A stretch of 64,000 bases of DNA from an uncultured Cohaesibacter sp. (GTDB lineage Bacteria > Pseudomonadota > Alphaproteobacteria > Rhizobiales > Cohaesibacteraceae). Below the pieces are notes generated by a model. That model was given only the letters and a program-made list of their open reading frames with translations. It was not told the origin of the DNA and searched no databases. Shown piece after piece: positions 17,642 to 27,352 of the stretch; the stretch's first letter is position 1, and every line of letters starts with the position of its first letter. The stretch is from assembly GCF_963666525.1 (NCBI RefSeq), contig NZ_OY762905.1, positions 4,481,001 through 4,545,000 of the forward strand, given 5' to 3'. The translations under genes and the position numbers were made by a program.

Positions 17642-17680
17642 GGCCCGTGTCTCCTTGTGGAGGCGCGGGCCTTTTCTTTT
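17642..17680 (+). terminator. Terminator after phnGHIJKL operon
   Basis: GGCCCG/CGGGCC and CTCC/GGAG pair in one hairpin, followed by TTTTCTTTT. It marks the end of the C-P lyase transcript before phnC. Confidence 0.9.
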
Positions 17681-17838
17681 AAAAACGGATTTTGTCATGG
17701 AACTGAAACGTTCAAGACAAGCACGTGTCACATAAGGTGCGTAATCCTGCGCTGGCTGGAAAATACCATCTTGCCAAATGCACTGATGCCCGGAAGGCCG
17801 GGATTGGCCCGGAAAAAGGGACTGGAAGGAGAAACCTC

Positions 17839-18684
17839 ATGCTGGAATTGACGAATGTGTCACGTCGTTTTGGGGCCAACACGGCTGTCGATTCAGTCAC
17901 CGTCTCCATTCCCCAAGGACAGATGGTCGGTGTCATCGGTCGATCCGGCGCAGGCAAGTCGACCCTGTTGAGAATGATCAATCGTCTGATCGATCCCTCG
18001 GAGGGGACCATCCGTTTCGGCGACAAGAGGGTCTCCGGCCTCAAGGGGCGCGAGTTGCGTGACTGGCAACGAGACTGTGCCATGATCTTTCAGCAGTTCA
18101 ATCTCGTGCCACGCCTTGATGTTCTGACCAATGTCCTGCTTGGCCGCCTCAACCACCGCAATACGATCCTCAATCTTCTAAATATCTTTTCCGCTGAAGA
18201 GCGCGCAGAAGCCCTGATGGCGCTGGAGCGTCTCGGCATCGAGCAGACTGCCTTGCAGCGGGCAGGGACCCTTTCTGGCGGCCAGCAGCAGCGCGTTGCC
18301 ATCGCGCGCGCCCTTATGCAGAGCCCCAAGGTCATTCTTGCTGACGAACCGATCGCCTCCCTTGACCCTCTGAATGCCAAGATCGTGATGGACAGCCTCA
18401 GGGATATCAACGAACGCGATGGCATTACGGTTGTGACCAACCTGCATACGCTCGATACGGCGCGCACCTATTGCGAGCGCGTGATCGGCATGTTCCATGG
18501 CAAGGTCGTGTTCGACGGGCCAGCTTCGGACCTCACCAACGACGCCGTGAAAATGATTTACGGCTCGACCGAGGGGGCTGAAATCTCCGAGGCCATCACC
18601 TCCACATCCATTCCGGTATCACCAGTCACCAGAGGCGCAATGGTTGCTCCCATGGTCGCTGCAGAGATCGCTTCGCCAGCGTAA
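17839..18684 (+). CDS. phnC: Phosphonate ABC importer ATPase
   Basis: A 281-residue ATPase for phosphonate uptake. Walker [10 protein letters not shown], signature [15 protein letters not shown], Walker [14 protein letters not shown] and H-loop TNLHTLDTA (a PhnC feature) are seen. ATG 17839 follows AAGGAGA. The last 30 or so residues, rich in Pro, Ala and Val, are unlike other PhnC proteins. It leads the phnCDE1E2 operon. Confidence 0.93.
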   Translation: MLELTNVSRRFGANTAVDSVTVSIPQGQMVGVIGRSGAGKSTLLRMINRLIDPSEGTIRFGDKRVSGLKGRELRDWQRDCAMIFQQFNLVPRLDVLTNVLLGRLNHRNTILNLLNIFSAEERAEALMALERLGIEQTALQRAGTLSGGQQQRVAIARALMQSPKVILADEPIASLDPLNAKIVMDSLRDINERDGITVVTNLHTLDTARTYCERVIGMFHGKVVFDGPASDLTNDAVKMIYGSTEGAEISEAITSTSIPVSPVTRGAMVAPMVAAEIASPA

Positions 18685-18765
18685 CAGGCCAATAGTCCAA
18701 CACCTAAGCTCATTTCTCGAAATGTATGAGGCCGGCAGAGACCGGCCGACATCAGGAGACGTCAA

Positions 18766-19680
18766 ATGTTCAAGAAAATTGTTCTTGCCGCAGCTTCTGT
18801 GGCTGCGCTGGTTGCCGGCGCTGCTGCTCCTTCCGTCGCAGCTGAAAAAGAATTCCGCATCGGCATTCTGGGTGGCGAAAACGAAGCCGACCGTCTGCGC
18901 AACTTCCAGTGCATGGTCGACAAGCTGCCTGAAGTTCTGGGCGTTGAAAAAGTGTCGCTGTTTCCGTCTGCCGACTACGACGGAACCATTCAGGGCCTGC
19001 TGGGCGGCACGCTCGATTACGCCGAGCTGGGCGCTTCCGGCTATGCCAAGACCTATCTAGCCAACCCGGACGCAGTTGAGCCGATCCTGACCACGGTTCA
19101 GATGGACGGCTCCACTGGCTATCACTCTGTCATGGTTGCCCGCAAGGACTCCGGCATGACCGACGTGATGGAAATGAAGGGCAAGAAACTCGGCTTTGCC
19201 GATCCTGACTCCACCTCTGGTTTCCTCGTTCCTTCCGTAACCCTGCCAGAAGCCATCGGTGCTCCGGTCAACGAATTCTTCGGCTCCACCGGCTTCGGTG
19301 GTGGTCATGAGAACCTCGTTCTTGAAGTCGTCAAGGGGACCTTCGACGCTGGCACCACCTGGGCTTCGGGCGTTGGCAAATTCGAAGACGGCTACACTTC
19401 CGGCAACCTGCGCAAGATGGTCGACAAGGGTATCCTGGACATGAACGATCTGGTGCAGCTCTGGATTTCTCCGCTGATCCCGAACGGTCCGGTTGTTGTG
19501 CGTTCGACGCTTGATGCGGACGTCAAGGCAAAGTTCAAGGCCTTCATGATGAACATGCCAGAAGCCGATCCGGCTTGCTTCTCTGCCATTCAGGGTGGCG
19601 ACTACAAGGGCTTCACCGAAGTCAACGTCGACTTCTACAAGGCGATCATTGCCGCCCGCAAGGCAAAGATCGGCTCTTAA
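18766..19680 (+). CDS. phnD: Phosphonate-binding periplasmic protein
   Basis: A 304-residue binding protein with a signal peptide (KKIVLAAASVAALVAGAAAPSVAA). The PhnD/Phosphonate-bd family pattern is clear: FRIGILGGENEADRLRN, SADYDGTIQGLLGGTLDYAELG, SGFLVPS and AGTTWASG. It delivers phosphonates to PhnE1E2. It lies between phnC and phnE1. Codon use is strongly biased, which suggests high expression. Confidence 0.94.
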   Translation: MFKKIVLAAASVAALVAGAAAPSVAAEKEFRIGILGGENEADRLRNFQCMVDKLPEVLGVEKVSLFPSADYDGTIQGLLGGTLDYAELGASGYAKTYLANPDAVEPILTTVQMDGSTGYHSVMVARKDSGMTDVMEMKGKKLGFADPDSTSGFLVPSVTLPEAIGAPVNEFFGSTGFGGGHENLVLEVVKGTFDAGTTWASGVGKFEDGYTSGNLRKMVDKGILDMNDLVQLWISPLIPNGPVVVRSTLDADVKAKFKAFMMNMPEADPACFSAIQGGDYKGFTEVNVDFYKAIIAARKAKIGS

Positions 19681-19863
19681 GAGTTCCATTGATCTGCATA
19701 GGCGTTTTGGGTGGCCCGGAAATTCCGGGTCATCCTTTTCGCTTTGAAATCCGTTTTCCGAGCCACTCTCTTGTCATCGATCTGACCATCAACCGCGTTC
19801 CGTTTGGCGTGTTCAGTTCAATGACAACGGCACTGGCCCCCTTAGGCAAGAAAGCACAAGGAC

Positions 19864-20823
19864 ATGAAATCACCCGTCGAATTGTCTGCTGCCAGCGTGG
19901 CAACCGAGCGACACTGGCAGGAGCTCAGCCGCAAGAGGCGCTTCTATACCTATCTTTCTCTGGCCATCCTTCTGGTGGCGCTGTTCGGGTCGCTGTGGTT
20001 TGCCAACGAGACCAACGCAGGCAAGTTTTTCGACCGGCTGCCTTATTTCTTCGATTTTTTCGGTGACATGATCCCGCGTGATGGCTGGGAAATCTGGCGC
20101 GCCCTGTTCGATCTGCCTTCGCCCTATTTCGACGGCAGCTTGAAGTTCAACTACCCCGAAGGGCGGGTCTATCTGATCGGGGCGCTCTATCTGCCCGAAT
20201 ATGTCTACAAGATGCTTGAGACGATCAACATCGCCATTTTCTCGACCCTCATTGGCTTCTTCCTCGGCTTTGTCTTGTGCTTCCTTGCCGCCAGCAACCT
20301 GACTACGCAGAAATGGCTGCGCTTTGTCGTTCGTCGCATTCTGGAAGTACTGCGAGCCTTTCCTGAGATCGTGATTGCCGGCTTCTTCGTTGCGGTTCTG
20401 ACCATCGGAGCGGTTCCGGCGATGATTGCCGTGGCCATCCATACGGTTGGCTCGCTTGGCAAGATGTTCTTCGAAGTGGTGGAGAACGCCGACATGAAGG
20501 CGGACGAGGGCTTGCGGGCCGTCGGCGCCAATTGGGTCGAGCGGGTCTGGTTCGGTATCGTGCCACAAGTGCTGCCGAACTTCCTGTCCTATGCGCTGCT
20601 GCGGCTGGAAATCAACGTGCGTGCCTCCACCATCATCGGTGCCGTTGGCGGCGGCGGTATTGGCGAGGCCCTGCGCCTGTCGATTTCCCGCGGTCATGAA
20701 GCCAAGACGCTGGCAATCATCCTGCTGCTGTTCGTCACCATCATTGCCATTGATCAGGTCTCGGCATGGTTGCGCAAGAAGATCGTCGGCAATCAGGCCT
20801 TTGCCTTTGGCGCCAGCATGTAG
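19864..20823 (+). CDS. phnE1: Phosphonate ABC permease, first subunit
   Basis: A 319-residue permease with one N-terminal membrane segment, a periplasmic loop and a BPD_transp_1 core. The EAA-type loop contains EGLRAVGANWVERVWFGIVPQVLPNFLSYALLRLEINVRASTIIGAVGGGGIG. It is followed 11 bases later by a second PhnE gene, so the channel is a PhnE1-PhnE2 heterodimer. Confidence 0.93.
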   Translation: MKSPVELSAASVATERHWQELSRKRRFYTYLSLAILLVALFGSLWFANETNAGKFFDRLPYFFDFFGDMIPRDGWEIWRALFDLPSPYFDGSLKFNYPEGRVYLIGALYLPEYVYKMLETINIAIFSTLIGFFLGFVLCFLAASNLTTQKWLRFVVRRILEVLRAFPEIVIAGFFVAVLTIGAVPAMIAVAIHTVGSLGKMFFEVVENADMKADEGLRAVGANWVERVWFGIVPQVLPNFLSYALLRLEINVRASTIIGAVGGGGIGEALRLSISRGHEAKTLAIILLLFVTIIAIDQVSAWLRKKIVGNQAFAFGASM

Positions 20824-20834
20824 GAGACGGGACC

Positions 20835-22391
20835 ATGAACACCATTGCAGCCACAGACATGCAGGACATAATCGCGCGCTATCCGGCGGTCTTCAATCCG
20901 GGCTTCTTCAAGCGCTTTCGCGGGCTTCTGATTTTCATCGCCATTGTCATCTATGCCTTTGTCGGATCTAGCTTTCTGCATATCGGCAAGGTCTTTTCGA
21001 ATGGCAATTGGGACATTGCCGGAGCCTATCTGGCCGACTGGATCTCTTATGAAGCCCGCCCGGACGTCAAGTTCGAGAATGGTTACCTGAGCATCGAGTT
21101 TCCTCGCTTTTCGCCGCTCGGCGCCAATCCGCAACCGGACTGGATCGTCAAGACCATCGAGACAAAACAGATCACTCCCGAGGCGGAAGTCTTTGAATCC
21201 GCAGCGCCGGCTCAGGCATTCTCCTTCATGGCACCAGACGCGCCGACGGCACAAAGGCCAGCCGAGCCCGTCAAGCCATCCTCAAGCTTTTCCTTCATGG
21301 CACCAGATGCCCCGACGGCCGACAATCCCGCCAATGTAGGCAAATCGACGGGGGCAGCCAAGACGGAAATGAAGTCAGTGACCACACAGGCGGATATCAC
21401 CATCGGCAATGGCCATGTGGTCATTGTTCCGGGGCGGGTCACCATCACCCGGGGTGATGAGACGCTGGTCATCGATGTGGAACGTGACAAGGCTGTTCAT
21501 CCGCGCGGTACCCTGCCTGACTGGGCAGAACAGAAATATGAAAATGAGAAGGTCGTCGCCCGCTTCGGCTTCGACGGTCGCGTCGAGGTTCAGAACTACA
21601 AGGTCAAGGTCCACCACAGGTTCCTTGGCTGGGAGAATTTCATTTTCGATACCAACTCGCCTTTCTGGAACAAGAGTGCAGGTGAGGTGCTGGGTCTGAT
21701 CACCTCCGGCGAGCGGATCAAGCCGGATCAGTCCAACCTAATGCTGGCCCTCGACAATTTCTTCAACAATGCGGAGTGGCAGCATGGCGACGTCTGGATC
21801 AAGTTGATGCAGACCATCGTCATGGCCTTCGTCGGCACGCTGTTCGCTTCGCTGATCGCCTTTCCACTGTCCTTCATGGCGGCCAGAAACATCACGCCCA
21901 ACCGCTTCGTCAATCAGGTCATCAAGCGCTTTTTCGATTTTCTGCGCTCGGTCGACATGCTGATCTGGGCGTTGTTCTTCACTCGCGCCTTCGGGCCGGG
22001 GCCGCTGGCTGGCATCTCGGCAATCTTCTTCACCGACACCGGCACCCTGGGCAAGCTCAACTCAGAAACGCTTGAGAATATCGACGACAAGCAGCGCGAG
22101 GGCGTCAAGTCGCTGGGCGCAAGCCCCGTGCTGGTGCAGCGCTATGGCGTTGTGCCGCAGATTCTGCCGGTATTCCTGTCCCAATCGCTCTATTTCTGGG
22201 AATCCAACACGCGCTCGGCAACGATCATCGGTGCTGTCGGGGCAGGGGGGATCGGCCTCAAGCTTTGGGAAGCCATGCGCACCAATCAGGACTGGGAGAA
22301 TGTCTTCTACATGGTGATCCTCATCCTGATTGTCGTCTATGTGTTCGACACGATTTCCAACAAGCTGCGCTCCAAGCTGACCAAGGGCTGA
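20835..22391 (+). CDS. phnE2: Phosphonate ABC permease, second subunit (long form)
   Basis: A 518-residue permease. A first membrane segment (about 30-52) is followed by a roughly 250-residue extracytoplasmic insert and then the permease core (from about 315), with the EAA loop REGVKSLGASPVLVQRYGVVPQILPVFLSQSLYFWESNTRSATIIGAVGAGGIG. The insert carries a duplicated 11-residue motif, FSFMAPDAPTA, at 129-139 and 152-162, joined by Pro-rich linkers. Ordinary PhnE proteins are about 260-300 residues. ATG 20835 follows GGAGACGGGACC. Confidence 0.9.
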   Translation: MNTIAATDMQDIIARYPAVFNPGFFKRFRGLLIFIAIVIYAFVGSSFLHIGKVFSNGNWDIAGAYLADWISYEARPDVKFENGYLSIEFPRFSPLGANPQPDWIVKTIETKQITPEAEVFESAAPAQAFSFMAPDAPTAQRPAEPVKPSSSFSFMAPDAPTADNPANVGKSTGAAKTEMKSVTTQADITIGNGHVVIVPGRVTITRGDETLVIDVERDKAVHPRGTLPDWAEQKYENEKVVARFGFDGRVEVQNYKVKVHHRFLGWENFIFDTNSPFWNKSAGEVLGLITSGERIKPDQSNLMLALDNFFNNAEWQHGDVWIKLMQTIVMAFVGTLFASLIAFPLSFMAARNITPNRFVNQVIKRFFDFLRSVDMLIWALFFTRAFGPGPLAGISAIFFTDTGTLGKLNSETLENIDDKQREGVKSLGASPVLVQRYGVVPQILPVFLSQSLYFWESNTRSATIIGAVGAGGIGLKLWEAMRTNQDWENVFYMVILILIVVYVFDTISNKLRSKLTKG

Positions 22392-22510
22392 TGCCATTGT
22401 TCTGATGTGCAACAAAACCGCGAAAACATCGCTCGGGGCAATCTGAAATTTGCCCCAATCCGCCGACAGAGTGTCCATCAAGACACCACACTGAATGAAG
22501 GAACCAGTCT

Positions 22511-23200
22511 GTGCCCCGCTACGCCATCTTTTACGCCCCGCTTGCCGAAGACCCGCTCAACACGGCTGCTGCCGAATGGCTGGGCAGGGATGTCTTTACC
22601 GGCAAGGCGTTGGAGTGCTGTTCGCCGGTGGAAGGCCTTGACGATGACGCCTTTGCGGCTCTTGTCTCCGACGCCCGCCGTTATGGCTTCCACGGAACCC
22701 TCAAGGCACCCTTCGAGCTTGCGGAGGGCAAGACGATCGAGGAATTGGAAGTCGCGCTTGCAAGCTATGCTTCGACGCAGCAGCCCTTCTTGCTGCCAAG
22801 ATTTGTCATCGGCCGGTTGGGGGCGTTTTTCGCCCTGAGACCGGCAGAACCCTCCACCGAACTCAAGCAACTGGCCTCCAGCCTCGTGCAGGAGTTTGAT
22901 GGCTTCCGCGCGCCGCTCGAAGACAAGGACATTGCCCGACGCAACCCGGAACGCCTGACCGAAAGCCAGCGGCACAACCTCTTTACCTGGGGCTATCCCT
23001 ATATTTTCGATGATTTCCGCTTCCACATGACCCTGACCAATCCCGTGCCCGATGCACTGGCTCCGGCTTTCACCGAAGCGCTACAGTCCCATTTCGCACC
23101 GGTCATCACCGAGCCGCGCGCACTCCTCTCGCTCTCGCTTTATGAAGAACCTGAACGCGGTGCCCCGTTTGCCGTCCGCCAGCAGGTCCGGATCGGTTAG
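22511..23200 (+). CDS. DUF1045 2H-phosphoesterase-like phosphonate protein
   Basis: A 229-residue protein of the DUF1045 family found in phn clusters. Two H-x-T motifs of the 2H phosphoesterase fold are seen: GFHGTLKAPF near residue 60 and FHMTLT near 172. Such enzymes act on cyclic phosphates. C-P lyase yields 5-phosphoribosyl 1,2-cyclic phosphate, and the usual hydrolase PhnP is missing here, so DUF1045 may open that ring. This function is inferred. GTG 22511 is chosen because AAGGAA stands eight bases upstream. Confidence 0.88.
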   Translation: MPRYAIFYAPLAEDPLNTAAAEWLGRDVFTGKALECCSPVEGLDDDAFAALVSDARRYGFHGTLKAPFELAEGKTIEELEVALASYASTQQPFLLPRFVIGRLGAFFALRPAEPSTELKQLASSLVQEFDGFRAPLEDKDIARRNPERLTESQRHNLFTWGYPYIFDDFRFHMTLTNPVPDALAPAFTEALQSHFAPVITEPRALLSLSLYEEPERGAPFAVRQQVRIG

Positions 23201-23232
23201 GCCATGTTCCGCGACCAAGGATATTTGACACG

Positions 23233-24387
23233 ATGAAGAACGAATTGATTTTGAAAAATGCTGCCATTGTCACGCGGGATGAGATCCTTCACGGCCATAT
23301 CCACATTCGGGATGGCATGATTGATGACATTGCCGAGGGGGCCTTGACCTCGGCTCTGGACAGAACTGCCGAAGACATGGACGGAGAGTTCCTGTTGCCA
23401 GGCTTCGTCGAGCTGCACACCGACCATGTCGAAGGCCACTATGCGCCGCGCCCGAAGGTGCGCTGGAGCGCCATGGCGGCTGTGTTGTCCCATGATGCCC
23501 AGATCGCCACGTCAGGCATAACGACCGTATTTGACGCCCTGCGGGTTGGCATCGATCATGACGCCGATCTTTCCTATGATGACATGAAAACCATGGCCGA
23601 CGCCTTCCAACGCGGTGTCGAAGAGGGCACCCTCAGAGCTGATCACTTCATTCATCTGCGCTGTGAAGTTTCCGCTGATGACTGCCTGACGGCATTCCAC
23701 CAATTCGACAAATATGATCTCATCAAGCTGGTTTCCGTCATGGACCATGCCCCCGGTCAACGCCAGTTCGTCGATATCGAGCAATATGCCATCTACTACA
23801 AGGGCAAGCTGAAGATGTCCGATCAAGACTTTCGGGAGATGTGCAAGCGCCGTGCGGCTGCATCCGAGCGCAATTCGGATCGTCACCGCACCGAAATCGC
23901 CAACATCTGTCGGGAGCGCGGTGTCATTCTGGCGTCGCATGATGACGCGACCATTGCCCATGTCGAGGAGTCCGTCCGTCACGACGTGCATGTGGCCGAA
24001 TTTCCCACCACCATAGAAGCCGCTAGGGCTTCTCATCAGGCCGGGCTCGCCGTATTGATGGGTGCTCCGAACATCGTGCGCGGCGGCTCGCACTCGGGCA
24101 ATATCGCCGCCAGCGATCTGGTGGATCTTGGTGTGCTCGATATTCTGTCATCGGACTATATCCCGTTCTCGCTTGTTCAGGCTGTCTTCCGGCTCGCCGA
24201 TCAGGACCAGAAACTGAGTCTGCCTGAAGCTGTTCGCCTCATCTCCGACACCCCGGCCAAGGCGGTAGGGCTTGATGATCGGGGGGCCATCGAAATCGGC
24301 AAGCGGGCCGATCTGGTGCGAGTCCGGAAATCGCGCAACACGCCGGTCATCCGTCAGGTCTGGCGCACCGGAGCAAGGGTTGCCTGA
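23233..24387 (+). CDS. phnM: Ribose 1-methylphosphonate 5-triphosphate diphosphatase
   Basis: A 384-residue amidohydrolase-fold enzyme that removes pyrophosphate from the ribose-1-phosphonate triphosphate made by PhnGHIL. Metal-binding and family motifs are GFVELHTDHVEGHYAPRP, MDHAPGQRQF, LASHDDATIAHVEE, GAPNIVRGGSHSGN and LSSDYIPFS. It follows the DUF1045 gene by 32 bases and is followed by phnN. Confidence 0.94.
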   Translation: MKNELILKNAAIVTRDEILHGHIHIRDGMIDDIAEGALTSALDRTAEDMDGEFLLPGFVELHTDHVEGHYAPRPKVRWSAMAAVLSHDAQIATSGITTVFDALRVGIDHDADLSYDDMKTMADAFQRGVEEGTLRADHFIHLRCEVSADDCLTAFHQFDKYDLIKLVSVMDHAPGQRQFVDIEQYAIYYKGKLKMSDQDFREMCKRRAAASERNSDRHRTEIANICRERGVILASHDDATIAHVEESVRHDVHVAEFPTTIEAARASHQAGLAVLMGAPNIVRGGSHSGNIAASDLVDLGVLDILSSDYIPFSLVQAVFRLADQDQKLSLPEAVRLISDTPAKAVGLDDRGAIEIGKRADLVRVRKSRNTPVIRQVWRTGARVA

Positions 24388-24424
24388 GGCGATGGTGATG
24401 GAAACAAGGGGGGAGACTGCAGAT

Positions 24425-25021
24425 ATGGGCATGGAACGCCGGCAAGAGAAGGCCCTTTGCGCGAACGGCCGTTTCATTCTGCTCGTTGGCCCCAGCGGGT
24501 CTGGCAAGGACAGTCTGCTGGACTATGCCAGGGCAAGGCTCAAGGACGACCCGCGCATCCTGTTTGTTCGTCGCTGTATTACCCGCCAGCAGGGGGATCC
24601 GTCAGAGGATCACGAAAGCATGAGCATCGTCGACTTCCAGAAAGCGGAGATGCAGGGCCGGTTTGTCATCTCATGGGGCGCGCATGGCCTCTATTACGGC
24701 CTACCGGTGTCGATGCTGGATCATCTTGCCAAGGGCGGCGTTGCCATCGCCAATGGGTCGCGCAAGACCATTCCGCAGCTCAAAACCCGCTTCCCCGACC
24801 TCAGGGTGGTCAATCTGACCGTAGAGGCCGACACATTGGCCCGGCGCCTTGCAAGGCGGGGCAGGGAGAGCGCTGAAGAGATCGAAAAACGTCTGCAGCG
24901 GACAACGGCGCTTGCCGGTGATGTCCATTTTGGCGAGGAGACCGTGCATCTCGACAATTCCGGCTGCCTTTCCTCCGCAGGAGAGGCGCTGGTCGCGCTT
25001 TTGAAGCAATGCTCCGACTAG
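24425..25021 (+). CDS. phnN: Ribose 1,5-bisphosphate phosphokinase
   Basis: A 198-residue P-loop kinase of the guanylate-kinase type that makes PRPP from ribose 1,5-bisphosphate, the last step of the C-P lyase pathway. P-loop GPSGSGKDS lies near residue 22, with RRCITRQ and RLARRGRES downstream. ATG 24425 has a G-rich ribosome site (GGGGGAG) and gives the usual length. ATG 24392, four bases after the phnM stop, is an alternative. Its end overlaps the end of the convergent gene by four bases. Confidence 0.9.
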   Translation: MGMERRQEKALCANGRFILLVGPSGSGKDSLLDYARARLKDDPRILFVRRCITRQQGDPSEDHESMSIVDFQKAEMQGRFVISWGAHGLYYGLPVSMLDHLAKGGVAIANGSRKTIPQLKTRFPDLRVVNLTVEADTLARRLARRGRESAEEIEKRLQRTTALAGDVHFGEETVHLDNSGCLSSAGEALVALLKQCSD

Positions 25022-25695
25022 GGAGCTGCTGCCCGGCTGTCATACAGGTTGCTTCTGCCTGACCAATTCGGACGATGAGGGCCTTTCTGTCCAAGAGGAG
25101 AATGGAACGGCCATTGGTCTGTCGCAAACTGCTCGACGATGGCGGCCATGATGTCATCGGCATTTTCCAGCGCTCGCAGAAACACTGGTCCGATGACCGA
25201 AGATTGCTCTTTCTGCGCCCGGCTTTCAAACTGCAATTCCAGATCATGAACCAGCCCGTTTGGCTGCAGCGAGGCTCGGGAGAGGCGATATTGATCGGCC
25301 CTCACATCGAGGGCTCCCGCGCCTTCAGGAAGCACGATCAACCGTTGATCCGTGAGGGCATAATGGATTCTGGTGGCCCTTGGCGCTGGCATTTGCAGAT
25401 CGAAATATCGGCGCGTCAGATGCAGCCACAGATATCCGGTGATCGAGAAGACGATCGACATGATGGCAATGGCCATCGGTCTGTCTGGGGAGCCGTTGTG
25501 AAGGGATGCGCTTTTCATGACGACAAGCGCTGAAACGAGGCTGGAAAGTACTGTCAGGGTCGTGATCAGCAGAAGGGGCCGAAGGGAACGCTTGCGTCTT
25601 TCCGCCAGATCCCAGTTTGGCGATGCACTCCATTCCAGTCGCTCATCACCGTAAAGGGCTTCCGCAACGGGATCTTCCTTGTTTGTTTCTTCCAT
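25018..25695 (-). CDS. Membrane protein with bacterial PH-like domain
   Basis: A 225-residue protein of unknown function with two membrane segments (about 39-60 and 74-95) and a following segment that looks like a bacterial PH domain (TRIHYALTDQRLIVLPEGAGALDVRADQYRLSRASL). Such proteins are membrane-anchored and poorly characterised. Its 3' end overlaps phnN tail to tail, so it is not part of the phn operon. Confidence 0.65.
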   Translation of the reverse strand: MEETNKEDPVAEALYGDERLEWSASPNWDLAERRKRSLRPLLLITTLTVLSSLVSALVVMKSASLHNGSPDRPMAIAIMSIVFSITGYLWLHLTRRYFDLQMPAPRATRIHYALTDQRLIVLPEGAGALDVRADQYRLSRASLQPNGLVHDLELQFESRAQKEQSSVIGPVFLRALENADDIMAAIVEQFATDQWPFHSPLGQKGPHRPNWSGRSNLYDSRAAAP

Positions 25696-26327
25696 CTTGC
25701 CCGCTACTGAAATTCAAACTACGTGATCCCGAACGGGCAGCGGATGAAGCTGCATGTCCTGATCCTTTGAGGCACCTTATTTGGCGAGGCAGGAATTCTG
25801 ACGAAAACCTACAACGCCCCTCTACTTTATAATAAACCAAAACTAGCGCATTTTGGACAGAATGTACGTCATTTGTGCGAAACTGATCAAATTTCGGTAC
25901 AATATTTAGTGTTTTGGTTACCAACGAGAATTTGACGCAGGTTTTGTTCGCGTTCTGATGCCATTCGTTTTTTGTCTGTTGCCCATCTCCGGTCAAACCA
26001 CTGTTGCAAGCTGTCGGCTTTGAAGACAACCGCATCGATGAATGTTAGCTCGCCATATTTTCCCAAGTGAGTCGCGACAGGGCGGAGTTCCTTAAATGTG
26101 GAATGTGGAGCGGGCGCCGGAGGCCTTGCAAGCACCGCCGAGGCGAGAGGGCATCAACAGCAGAAGTCAAACTCTCACTCTGATTGCTTGAGGAACCATC
26201 ACGTTCCTTGGCACGCACCGGCTTGCGCCTTGACAAGCGATAATCTGTATGACAGAAATTTAAATTAATATGACAGAAAGCAAACCAATGCCTGATGCTC
26301 GGCGGTTTGCATCATGGGAGGAGCCAC
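25696..26327. other. AT-richer intergenic region before the dpp-like operon
   Basis: No supported gene. A minus-strand open frame at 25887-26135 (82 residues, with the segment GELTFIDAVVFKADSLQQWF) has protein-like composition and could be a remnant, but I recognise no family. The right end holds the TATGACA direct repeats and the promoter of the ABC permease gene. Confidence 0.5.
26244..26279. promoter_or_regulatory. Operator candidate: two TATGACAGAAA repeats
   Basis: TATGACAGAAA occurs at 26248-26258 and again at 26269-26279, 21 bp apart (two helical turns), upstream of the transporter operon. An 11-bp stretch here (TCTGTATGACA, 26244-26254) recurs in inverted form at 34217-34227, upstream of the enolase gene. 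This suggests a shared site for the GntR/FCD regulator encoded at 34610. Confidence 0.6.
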
Positions 26328-27350
26328 ATGATTGCGTACAAGAGCCAGGTAAGAGCTGCCGTGTCCAAGGCGGGCACGATAGCTGTTACCCTTCTGGGTC
26401 TTCTTACACTGACATTTATCATTGGCAGAGTCATGCCCAATGACCCGGTGCGGGCCATTGTGGGGGAAGAGGCAACGCGTGAAGTCTATGAGAATGTCTA
26501 TCGGCAGCTAGGTCTTGATCGTCCCATGTGGGAGCAGTTCTACAAGTATCTGCACGATGTGGTTACGCTCGATCTGGGCAATTCGGTTCGGACCGGGCAG
26601 CCCGTTCTGGAAGACATCATCCATGTCATGCCCGCAACCATTGAGCTTGCCCTATTTGCCATCATTATCAGCGCCACACTTGGCGTAACACTGGGCATGG
26701 TCGCTGCGGTCAACAAGGATCGCTGGCCAGATCACCTCATTCGTGTCTTCAGCCTGATGGGTCATTCCATGCCGATCTTCTGGACCGGGATGATTGCGCT
26801 GATCGTCTTCTATGCCAAATTGGGCTGGGTTGGCGGCTCTGGTCGCATGAGCCAGTTCTATATCGGGCTTGAACCCAATACGACGGGCTTCCTGCTGTTA
26901 GATAGCGCCTTGGCCGGTGAATGGGAGATTTTCCGCAGTGCGCTGCAACACATCATTCTGCCTGCCTCGCTACTAGGCTATTCGTCTGCAGCCTTCATCA
27001 CCCGCATGACCCGCAGCTTCATGCTCGACCAGATCAATCAGGAATATATCACCACGGCGCGCGTGAAGGGCCTCAGCCAGTGCCAGACCATCTGGTTTCA
27101 CGCCTTTATCAATATTCGCGTCCAGCTGATCACCATTGTCGCGCTGGCATTCGGTACCTTGCTCGAAGGTTCCATTCTCATTGAAACCGTGTTTGCCTGG
27201 CCAGGTTTCGGCTCCTATCTCGTCGGCAACCTGATGATCGGCGACATGAATTCCCTGATGACCTGTGTGTTGATCGTCGGACTCATTTTCACGGTGCTCA
27301 ACCTGTTGTCCGACATTCTTTATCGCGTGTTTGACCCGAGGACCCGTTAA
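26328..27350 (+). CDS. Dipeptide/oligopeptide-type ABC permease (DppB-like)
   Basis: A 340-residue inner-membrane permease with six membrane helices and the BPD_transp_1 loop (EYITTARVKGLSQCQTIWFHAFINIRVQLITIVALAFGTLLEGSILIETVFAWPGFG), typical of DppB/OppB. The extended N-terminal region also fits. ATG 26328 follows GGGAGGAG. First gene of a four-gene operon with a DppC-like permease and two ATPases. The binding protein is encoded 3 kb away on the other strand. Confidence 0.92.
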   Translation: MIAYKSQVRAAVSKAGTIAVTLLGLLTLTFIIGRVMPNDPVRAIVGEEATREVYENVYRQLGLDRPMWEQFYKYLHDVVTLDLGNSVRTGQPVLEDIIHVMPATIELALFAIIISATLGVTLGMVAAVNKDRWPDHLIRVFSLMGHSMPIFWTGMIALIVFYAKLGWVGGSGRMSQFYIGLEPNTTGFLLLDSALAGEWEIFRSALQHIILPASLLGYSSAAFITRMTRSFMLDQINQEYITTARVKGLSQCQTIWFHAFINIRVQLITIVALAFGTLLEGSILIETVFAWPGFGSYLVGNLMIGDMNSLMTCVLIVGLIFTVLNLLSDILYRVFDPRTR

Positions 27351-27352
27351 TC

